Assembly: GCA_934085635.1 (NCBI GenBank)
Contig: CAKOHL010000003.1
Location: 1 to 38,363, forward strand
DNA: 38,363 nt
From: an uncultured Bacilli bacterium
Lineage (GTDB): Bacteria; Bacillota_I; Bacilli_A; RF39; UBA660
Reading direction: 5' to 3'
Shown here: in pieces, positions 32,811 through 38,363 of the stretch
Layout: each line of letters begins with the position of its first letter
Position numbering within the stretch: the first letter of the stretch is position 1
Program-made: the position numbers and the translations under genes
Notes under the pieces: generated by a model
The model's input: the letters and a program-made list of their open reading frames with translations, nothing else
Told to the model about the DNA's origin: nothing
The model's database searches: none

Positions 32811-33244
32811 TAAAAATAATATGTATAGGAAAAATAAAAGAAAAATATCTAACAGATGGTATAAATGACTACTTAAAAAGACTAACAAAATACCATAAAA
32901 TTGAATTAATTGAATTAAAATACTCTGACATAAAAAAAGAAAAAGAAGAAATACTAAAAGTATTAAACAAAGACTCATATATAATAAGTCTAGCCATAGA
33001 AGGAAAAGAATATAAAACAATAGAACTATCTGAAAAAATAGATAACCTCTTAACAAATGGAAAATCAAATATTACATTCATAATAGGTGGAAGTGATGGA
33101 ATAGATGAAGAAATAAAAAACATATCAAACGAACTACTATCATTCTCAAAACTAACTTTTCCACACGGACTATTTAGACTAATACTTTTAGAACAAATAT
33201 ACAGAATATTTAAAATACAAAACAATGAAACATACCACAAATAG
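32807..33244 (+). CDS. rlmH: 23S rRNA (pseudouridine(1915)-N3)-methyltransferase RlmH
   Basis: SPOUT-class methyltransferase of 145 residues acting on pseudouridine 1915 of 23S rRNA. Family features: KIICIGKIKEKYLTDGINDYLKRL at the start, FIIGGSDGI in the SAM-binding knot, and LTFPHGLFRLILLEQIYR near the end. It is slightly shorter than the family norm (about 155-159). Start overlaps the walJ stop. Confidence 0.95.
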   Translation: MIKIICIGKIKEKYLTDGINDYLKRLTKYHKIELIELKYSDIKKEKEEILKVLNKDSYIISLAIEGKEYKTIELSEKIDNLLTNGKSNITFIIGGSDGIDEEIKNISNELLSFSKLTFPHGLFRLILLEQIYRIFKIQNNETYHK

Positions 33245-33263
33245 AAGCTAAGGCTTCTTTTTT
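33243..33263 (+). terminator. Terminator after rlmH
   Basis: AGAAGC, loop TAAG, GCTTCT and a T run, beginning in the rlmH stop codon. Confidence 0.88.
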
Positions 33264-33278
33264 ATTAGATAAGTACTA

Positions 33279-33307
33279 TAGAAAATACACTAAAACTATG
33301 ATATAAT
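33279..33307 (+). promoter_or_regulatory. Promoter of the YitT-family gene
   Basis: TAGAAA at 33279-33284, 17-base spacer, TATAAT at 33302-33307, with TG in the extended -10 position. Confidence 0.72.
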
Positions 33308-33331
33308 TATTACAGTAAAGGAATAAAAATA

Positions 33332-34207
33332 ATGGGAAAGAAAAAGAAAATAATTATAAATTTTATATTATTAGTATTAGGATGCTTCTTAATTGCGTTA
33401 ACATTTAACGTTTTTTGTGTCCCAAATAGCTATGTAACAGGTGGAGTAAGTGGAATAGCAGTAATATTTAATTACTTATTTAACATTCCAATATCTAAAA
33501 TCCTATTAATAGGTAATCTACTTGTACTAGTAATTGGAATCATCTCAGTAGGACTAGAAAAAACAGTACCATCAATAATTGGAACTGTAGTATACACACT
33601 AGCAATATATTTAACAGAAGGGATAAACTTAAAACTAAACATAGACTTTAACTCAGCATTTCTAGATATAGTTGTAATAGGAGTATTATTTGGTGTAGGA
33701 AGCACAATGGTATACATAGCGGGCTACTCATCTGGTGGTTCTGATGTAATCGCAGTAGTATTTAATGAAAAATACAAAATGCCAATGGGTAAATCAGTAC
33801 TAATCATAAATGCGCTCATATTAATACTAGCAACATTTGTATTTGGACTAAAAATGCTTGTAATCGCACTATTAATAAGACTAATAGAAAGTAAACTAAT
33901 AGACTATTTCCTAATAGGAATAAGTGACTCAAAAGTACTATTCATAAACACATCTAAAAAAGAAGAAATATCTAACTACATAATACACGAAGTAAAGAGT
34001 GGAATAAGTGAAATAGAAGTAAAAAGTGGTTATAAAAAAGAAAAAATGTCACTTCTAATGTGTGTAGTCCCTACAGAAAAATACATAAAATTAAAAGAAG
34101 AAATAATAAAAATTGACAAAAAAGCATTCATAACAATACTAGACTCATACGAAGTATATGGTGGTACAAATAGGTATAATTTGCCACTTCACGACTTGAG
34201 AATATAA
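33332..34207 (+). CDS. YitT family membrane protein
   Basis: Integral membrane protein of 291 residues with about five hydrophobic segments in the first 190 residues and a soluble C-terminal domain (about 205-291) of the DUF2179 type. Family features include VPNSYVTGGVSGIAVI near the start and GYSSGGSDVIAVVF in the middle. Function in the family is poorly defined; transport has been suggested. Weakly spaced GG-rich ribosome site (AAAGGA) before the ATG. The ftsE promoter lies in its last codons. Confidence 0.88.
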   Translation: MGKKKKIIINFILLVLGCFLIALTFNVFCVPNSYVTGGVSGIAVIFNYLFNIPISKILLIGNLLVLVIGIISVGLEKTVPSIIGTVVYTLAIYLTEGINLKLNIDFNSAFLDIVVIGVLFGVGSTMVYIAGYSSGGSDVIAVVFNEKYKMPMGKSVLIINALILILATFVFGLKMLVIALLIRLIESKLIDYFLIGISDSKVLFINTSKKEEISNYIIHEVKSGISEIEVKSGYKKEKMSLLMCVVPTEKYIKLKEEIIKIDKKAFITILDSYEVYGGTNRYNLPLHDLRI

Positions 34208-34208
34208 T
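34181..34208 (+). promoter_or_regulatory. Promoter of the ftsE-ftsX-pcsB-whiA operon
   Basis: TTGCCA at 34181-34186, 16-base spacer, TATAAT at 34203-34208; a second TATAAT follows at 34210-34215. Confidence 0.7.
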
Positions 34209-34231
34209 GTATAATTAAATTGGAGGTAAAA

Positions 34232-34918
34232 ATGAATTTAATAGAAGTAAGAAACGTATATAAACAATACAAAAATGGTGTAACCGCACTAAGCGACATA
34301 AATGTATCAATCCCAAAGGGATCTTTTGTATTTGTAATAGGTTCGACTGCAAGTGGTAAAAGTACACTAATAAAACTATTATACAGACAAGAAAAACCTA
34401 GTAGAGGAGAAGTATATGTTGGTGGAGTAAACGTAGCAAAATTAAAAAATAGAAAAGTATACAAACTAAGAAGAAAACTAGGAATAGTATTCCAAGACTA
34501 CAAACTATTACCAAACCTAACAGTATATGAAAATGTAGCCTTTGCGCTTGAAATATATGGATTACCTGAAAAAGAAGTGAGAAAAAAAGTAATGGCAGCA
34601 ATAGAAAAAGTAGGACTAAAAGAAAAATACAGAACATATCCAGACAACTTATCAGGAGGAGAGCAGCAGCGTGTTTCAATTGCACGTGCAATTGTTAATA
34701 ACCCTAAAATCTTAATATGTGACGAACCTACTGGTAACCTAGACCCAACAACATCAATGGAAATAATGGAAATAATAAACAAAATCAACGAAGAAGGAAC
34801 AACAGTAATAATGGCAACTCACGACAGAGACATAGTAAACAAATACAAAAAAAGAGTAATAAAAATATCAAAAGGTATCCTTACTGATGACAAAGAGAAA
34901 GGAGCATACATTGAATAA
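34232..34918 (+). CDS. ftsE: Cell division ATP-binding protein FtsE
   Basis: ABC ATPase that with FtsX activates a peptidoglycan hydrolase from inside the cell. The 228 residues contain Walker A GSTASGKSTLIKLL, the Q-loop FQDYKLLPNLTVYENVAFAL, signature LSGGEQQRVSIARA and Walker B ILICDEPTGNLD. The start is the ATG after GGAGGTAAAA. Its stop overlaps the ftsX start by one base (TAATG). Confidence 0.97.
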   Translation: MNLIEVRNVYKQYKNGVTALSDINVSIPKGSFVFVIGSTASGKSTLIKLLYRQEKPSRGEVYVGGVNVAKLKNRKVYKLRRKLGIVFQDYKLLPNLTVYENVAFALEIYGLPEKEVRKKVMAAIEKVGLKEKYRTYPDNLSGGEQQRVSIARAIVNNPKILICDEPTGNLDPTTSMEIMEIINKINEEGTTVIMATHDRDIVNKYKKRVIKISKGILTDDKEKGAYIE

Positions 34919-35817
34919 TGAATAAACTAAGAATATTAAAAAACAACTTAAAAGACGCCCAAAAAAGTGTATTCAGAAACTTTTCACTAAGTTTAGCAAG
35001 CATATCTTGTATAGCAATAACACTAATATTAGTAGCAGTATCAATATTACTAAGACAAAACGTAAACAACTTCACAGATGATATAGAAAAAGATGTAACA
35101 ATAGTAGTATATCTAAAAAAAGACACAACTGAAGACCAAATTGCAGCAATAAAAAATAAAATAGGATTCTTACCAAACATAGAAAGCATAGAATTCTTGT
35201 CAAAAGAAGACATAAGAAAAGATATGTCAAATGATTCCGAAGGACTAGGAAACATACTAAGTGAATATGATGAAACAAGTAACCCTTTATTAAACGAATA
35301 CTTAGTAAAAGTAAAAACAACTGAAAAAATAGGAACAACAGCAAAAGAAATAGAAAAAATAGATGGAGTATACCAAGTTAAATATGGCGAAGGTATGGTA
35401 GAAGAACTAGTAAAAATATTTAATGTTGTCAAAAAAATAATGATAATCATAGTAATAGGACTAGTAGTAGTAACTGCATTTTTAATAAGTAACACAATAA
35501 AAATAACAATAAACAACAGAAAAAGACAAATAGAAATAATGAGACTTGTAGGTGCATCAAACACATACATTAAATTACCTTTCTTCTTTGAAGGAATAAT
35601 CTTAGGATTTCTAGGAAGCATATTACCTTGTGTACTAACTTGCTATGGATACATCTATCTATATGACAAAATGAATGGAGTACTATTCACAGAAGTAATA
35701 ACACTAATAAATCCAGACAAAATACTTTTAACAGTAGTCCTAATAACCGCAGGTATAGGAATTGTAGTTGGTGCCTTAGGTTCTGCAAGAGCAGTAAGGA
35801 GGTACTTAAAAATATAA
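34918..35817 (+). CDS. ftsX: Cell division protein FtsX
   Basis: Membrane partner of FtsE, 299 residues. One N-terminal membrane helix (about 22-44), an extracytoplasmic domain that contacts the hydrolase, then three C-terminal helices. Family landmarks: N-terminal SVFRNFSLSLASISCIAITLILV, and NRKRQIEIMRLVGASNTYIKLPFFFEGI. It overlaps the hydrolase gene that follows by one base, so ftsE, ftsX and the hydrolase are translationally coupled. Confidence 0.95.
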   Translation: MNKLRILKNNLKDAQKSVFRNFSLSLASISCIAITLILVAVSILLRQNVNNFTDDIEKDVTIVVYLKKDTTEDQIAAIKNKIGFLPNIESIEFLSKEDIRKDMSNDSEGLGNILSEYDETSNPLLNEYLVKVKTTEKIGTTAKEIEKIDGVYQVKYGEGMVEELVKIFNVVKKIMIIIVIGLVVVTAFLISNTIKITINNRKRQIEIMRLVGASNTYIKLPFFFEGIILGFLGSILPCVLTCYGYIYLYDKMNGVLFTEVITLINPDKILLTVVLITAGIGIVVGALGSARAVRRYLKI

Positions 35818-37028
35818 TGAAAAAAACCAATATAATAATAGTACTTTCTCTATCAATACTAATATTACTAATACCTACAAAACTAAATGCAGCAGTAACT
35901 TATGGAGACTTGCTAGATGAACTAGCTGCATTAAAACAAGAAAAGAAAGACAAAGAAAACGAAAAACACTTAACAGAAAAAGAATACCAAGAAACCAAAT
36001 CAAACATAAACACAATAGATGCTAAAATACAAGAAACAGAAAGAAAAATACAAGACACAATCAAAAAAATAGAAGATTTAGGTGTTAAAATAAATGACAA
36101 AAAAACTGAAACAAACAACATACTAGTATTCTTACAATTGTCTAGTGGAGAAAAATCATACTTAGAATACATATTCAAAGCAAAATCATTTACAGACTTT
36201 ATCCACAGAGTATCAATAGTAGAACAACTAAGTAAATACAATAAAGAACAAATAAATGAAATGAATAATCTAATAGAAGAAAACAATAGACTTCAAAAAG
36301 AACTAGAAACAACTAAAGCTGAACAAGAAAGTGAAAGAACTAAACTTAAAGGTCAGCTAAATAAACTTGGTTCAAGAATAGACGAAATGCAAGACATAGG
36401 AATGACTTTAGATGAAAAAATAAGTTCAAAACAAGAAGAAATAACTCTATATAAAAATCGTGGTTGTAAAAACAGAAGAGATATATTAAAAATATGTGGT
36501 AAAGTAGCCTCAATACCATATGACACAGGCTTCATAAGACCAGTAAAAGGAGACATAGTAGTAAGTCGTTTTGGTAACAGAAAAAGCCCTATAACTGGAT
36601 TAGAAGAAGGACACTCTGGTATAGACATTGCAGTATATGGAAGTGTAGAAGGTCAGCCAATATATGCAGCAGCAGATGGTGTAGTAGCAAACAAATACAA
36701 AGTAGGCTGTGGTGGTCAAATACTAACAATACATCACAACATAAAAGGAGTAGCATACACAACATTCTATATGCACTTACTAAAATTTGGAGAATTTGAT
36801 GTAGGAGACCTAGTAACAAAAAATGACATCATTGGATATATGGGTGGTGGATACACAACTGCTATTAAACTTGGAAACCCAAAAGCATACGATAGATGCA
36901 CAACAGGAACACATGCACACTTCACAATAGCAAAAGGACACATACAACTTGCAAACTATCGTGCTTACATAGTAGACCCAGAAATATATGTATACTTTCC
37001 TTATAAATTCGCAGGTAGAACCTGGTAG
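35817..37028 (+). CDS. PcsB/EnvC-like coiled-coil M23 peptidoglycan hydrolase
   Basis: Secreted 403-residue protein that is probably the extracellular effector of FtsEX. It has a signal peptide ending near LNAA (about 1-25), a long coiled coil (about 28-215), and an M23 domain with intact zinc motifs: GHSGIDIAV (H-x3-D), YMHLLKF and GTHAHFTI (H-x-H). In streptococci the FtsEX partner PcsB has a CHAP domain; here M23 is used, as in EnvC. Several cysteines (for example GCKNRR and KICGK) may form disulfides outside the cell. It is coupled to ftsX by overlap, and whiA follows eight bases later. Confidence 0.9.
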   Translation: MKKTNIIIVLSLSILILLIPTKLNAAVTYGDLLDELAALKQEKKDKENEKHLTEKEYQETKSNINTIDAKIQETERKIQDTIKKIEDLGVKINDKKTETNNILVFLQLSSGEKSYLEYIFKAKSFTDFIHRVSIVEQLSKYNKEQINEMNNLIEENNRLQKELETTKAEQESERTKLKGQLNKLGSRIDEMQDIGMTLDEKISSKQEEITLYKNRGCKNRRDILKICGKVASIPYDTGFIRPVKGDIVVSRFGNRKSPITGLEEGHSGIDIAVYGSVEGQPIYAAADGVVANKYKVGCGGQILTIHHNIKGVAYTTFYMHLLKFGEFDVGDLVTKNDIIGYMGGGYTTAIKLGNPKAYDRCTTGTHAHFTIAKGHIQLANYRAYIVDPEIYVYFPYKFAGRTW

Positions 37029-37036
37029 GTGATAAA

Positions 37037-37960
37037 ATGTCTTACACAAAAAGCATAAAAAATGAAATACTAAACCAAGAATACTCAAGAACAGAACTAA
37101 TCGCAGAACTATCAGCAATACTAAACATAAGTGGAAAAATAGAAAAAAATGAATACTCTCTATACACAGAAAACTTTGGAGTATCAAGAAGAATATATAA
37201 ACTACTCAAAGACTTATTTGGTATAGAAGTAATAATAGAAAAAGAAGAAATAAACAGACTAAACAAAAACTACATAATACATATAATAATAAAAGAAAAA
37301 CTAAAGGATATACTAGAAGCACTAAATCTAATAGATGAAAATGGTAAAAGAAAATATAAACCAAATAATTATCTATGTGAAAACGAAGACGAAAAAAAAG
37401 CATACCTAAGGGGAGCATTTCTAATATGTGGAAGTGTAAACGACCCTAAAACAAGTAGATATCACTTAGAATTCATAATAGAAAATGAAATAACTGCATC
37501 ATACATAAATGATTTACTTAACGAACTATACTTTAACAGTAAAGTATTAAAAAGAGAAAAACACTATATGGTATACCTAAAAGAAAGTGAAAAAATAAGT
37601 GACTTCATAAAACTATTAAATGCATACAACTCACTATTCTATTACGAAGACATAAGAATCTATAGAGACCACAAAAATATGACAAACAGACTAAACAACT
37701 GTGAACAAGCAAACATAGATAAAATAGTATTCTCTTCAAATGAACAACTAGAAAACATAAAAAAACTAAAACAAAGAGAAGACTTTGATCTATTAGATGA
37801 CAAAATAAAAGAAATATGTATGTACAAAGAAAAATATCCTGAAAGTTCAATGGCAGAACTAGCAGAAATAATGTCACTAGAAACAAACAACAAAATAACA
37901 AAAAGTGGTATCAACCACAGATTCAGAAAAATAAAAGAAATGGTTGAAAAGAAAAATTAA
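37037..37960 (+). CDS. whiA: DNA-binding protein WhiA
   Basis: Conserved Gram-positive protein with a LAGLIDADG-homing-endonuclease-like N-terminal fold and a C-terminal helix-turn-helix; it affects division and chromosome segregation in Bacillus. The 307 residues begin MSYTKSIKNEILNQ and contain KKAYLRGAFLICGSVNDPKTSRYHLEF and the C-terminal MAELAEIMS...KSGINHRFRKIKEM motif. The ribosome site TAGGTGAT overlaps the stop of the hydrolase gene. Unlike the usual rapZ-yvcK-whiA cluster, here it ends an ftsEX operon. Confidence 0.95.
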   Translation: MSYTKSIKNEILNQEYSRTELIAELSAILNISGKIEKNEYSLYTENFGVSRRIYKLLKDLFGIEVIIEKEEINRLNKNYIIHIIIKEKLKDILEALNLIDENGKRKYKPNNYLCENEDEKKAYLRGAFLICGSVNDPKTSRYHLEFIIENEITASYINDLLNELYFNSKVLKREKHYMVYLKESEKISDFIKLLNAYNSLFYYEDIRIYRDHKNMTNRLNNCEQANIDKIVFSSNEQLENIKKLKQREDFDLLDDKIKEICMYKEKYPESSMAELAEIMSLETNNKITKSGINHRFRKIKEMVEKKN

Positions 37961-37987
37961 TTAAAATAATACACTTGCGTTAGAAAG

Positions 37988-38014
37988 TGATAGGAGAAAT
38001 TCTATCATTTTTTT
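37988..38014 (+). terminator. Terminator after whiA
   Basis: TGATAGGA, GAAA tetraloop, TTCTATCA, then seven T. It ends two bases before the GTG of the next small ORF and contains the only Shine-Dalgarno-like bases upstream of it. Confidence 0.9.
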
Positions 38015-38015
38015 A

Positions 38016-38201
38016 GTGTCACAAAAAAAGAAAGAAGTAATAAAAAGAAAAAAGGAATTAATAGTAATACTATCTAGTTTACTAGTAATAGTATTATCAG
38101 TTGTGCATCCTGCTATTTCTCTCAAAGCCTGTACACTTTGGTCTCAGGGAGATGGGTCAGCTAGTAATCCATATGAAATTGCTCTAAATGGAGGATGTTG
38201 A
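38016..38201 (+). CDS. Unrecognised small membrane/secreted peptide, possibly a remnant
   Basis: A 61-codon ORF from a GTG. The peptide has a very basic start (KKKEVIKRKKE), a hydrophobic helix (about 17-37) and a short tail ending WSQGDGSASNPYEIALNGGC with cysteines at 39 and 61. The GDGSASNPYEI segment resembles the start of many secreted repeat proteins just after the signal peptide, so this may be a truncated surface-protein gene. There is no usable ribosome site: the whiA terminator sits immediately upstream. A hairpin starts at its stop codon. Base use in 38107-38163 is about half G+C by hand count, unlike the surrounding genes. I do not recognise a family. Confidence 0.35.
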   Translation: MSQKKKEVIKRKKELIVILSSLLVIVLSVVHPAISLKACTLWSQGDGSASNPYEIALNGGC

Positions 38202-38226
38202 TAATTAAACAGTTATCAACATTTTT
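38197..38226 (+). terminator. Hairpin terminator at the end of the small ORF
   Basis: GTTGATAA (38197-38204) and TTATCAAC (38213-38220) with an 8-base loop and a T run. It implies that something upstream is transcribed through here. Confidence 0.6.
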
Positions 38227-38227
38227 C

Positions 38228-38256
38228 TTTACAAAATGACTTTAATGTAATAAAAT
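38228..38256 (+). promoter_or_regulatory. Promoter of the gene at the right edge
   Basis: TTTACA at 38228-38233, 17-base spacer, TAAAAT at 38251-38256. Confidence 0.7.
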
Positions 38257-38274
38257 AAAGCCCAGGTGAGACTA

Positions 38275-38363
38275 ATGAAAGAAAAGGATATTCTATATGT
38301 ACAAGAAGAATTAACAAAACTATTAAACATAACAAAAGAACAATATAGAGAATTAGAAAAACT
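38275..38363 (+). CDS. Start of an unidentified gene, cut by the window edge
   Basis: ATG after AGGTGAG and downstream of a good promoter. The 29 complete codons read MKEKDILYVQEELTKLLNIT and nine more residues, a charged, probably helical N-terminus. Too short to assign; the rest lies outside the window. Confidence 0.6.
   Translation, partial: MKEKDILYVQEELTKLLNITKEQYRELEK

Noticed and set aside
1..38363. tRNA, rRNA, riboswitch, insertion sequence or prophage genes
   Set aside because: None recognised on either strand by eye. Apart from short gaps, all space is explained by housekeeping genes; a covariance-model scan would settle small RNAs.

Overview
This window is the chromosomal origin region of a low-GC, Gram-positive, Bacilli-type bacterium. 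dnaA, dnaN, recF, gyrB and gyrA lie leftward. rpmH, rnpA, yidC, jag, mnmE, mnmG, rsmG and noc lie rightward. Between the two arms is a DnaA-box cluster (about 10.12-10.34 kb) that I read as oriC. Almost every gene points away from it, so most are transcribed in the direction of replication; the exceptions are a class A PBP and the pduL-prfB pair. Base composition is very AT-rich. Cell-wall genes (class A PBP, murA, a D,D-carboxypeptidase, two M23 proteins) rule out a wall-less Mollicute. SpoIIR and GerQ homologues point to endospore formation or a recent sporulating ancestor. Short intergenic gaps and a minimal SRP RNA suggest a compact genome, perhaps an uncultured gut Bacilli lineage; the species cannot be read from the sequence.

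Layout. 1-550: tadA and a short SRP RNA, leftward. 551-1146: six perfect parS palindromes in a gene-free stretch. 1155-6777: gyrA, gyrB and recF, one leftward operon with an inverted repeat at its promoter. 6880-7335: a ComK-family gene where Bacillus carries yaaA, with three tandem 10-bp repeats at its promoter. 7464-10097: dnaN and dnaA. 10122-10340: oriC. 10401-17743: rpmH, rnpA, yidC, jag, mnmE, mnmG, rsmG and noc, with a perfect Noc-binding palindrome just before mnmE. 17777-19717: class A PBP, reversed. 19880-25333: rpoE, prfA, prmC, spoIIR, mntP, murA and a degenerate SGNH protein. 25330-26973: prfB (with its programmed frameshift) and pduL, reversed. 27054-33244: gerQ, dacF, rplI, dnaB helicase, an M23 protein, walJ and rlmH. 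33332-37960: a YitT protein, then ftsE, ftsX, a PcsB-like M23 protein and whiA. 37961-38363: a small odd ORF and the start of another gene.

How it fits together. Initiation (DnaA, oriC), elongation (DnaN, DnaB helicase), supercoiling (gyrase), origin segregation (parS) and nucleoid occlusion (Noc) are encoded close together. The parS cluster needs a ParB, but the only ParB-family protein here carries the four DNA-specificity residues of Noc, not ParB, and the window contains the matching Noc site. True ParAB must therefore lie elsewhere, separated from noc, unlike Bacillus. The right side combines wall synthesis and remodelling (MurA, PBP, DacF, FtsEX with its M23 partner, WalJ) with translation termination (RF1, RF2, PrmC) and spore functions. 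No CRISPR array, insertion sequence, prophage, rRNA or tRNA gene was recognised.
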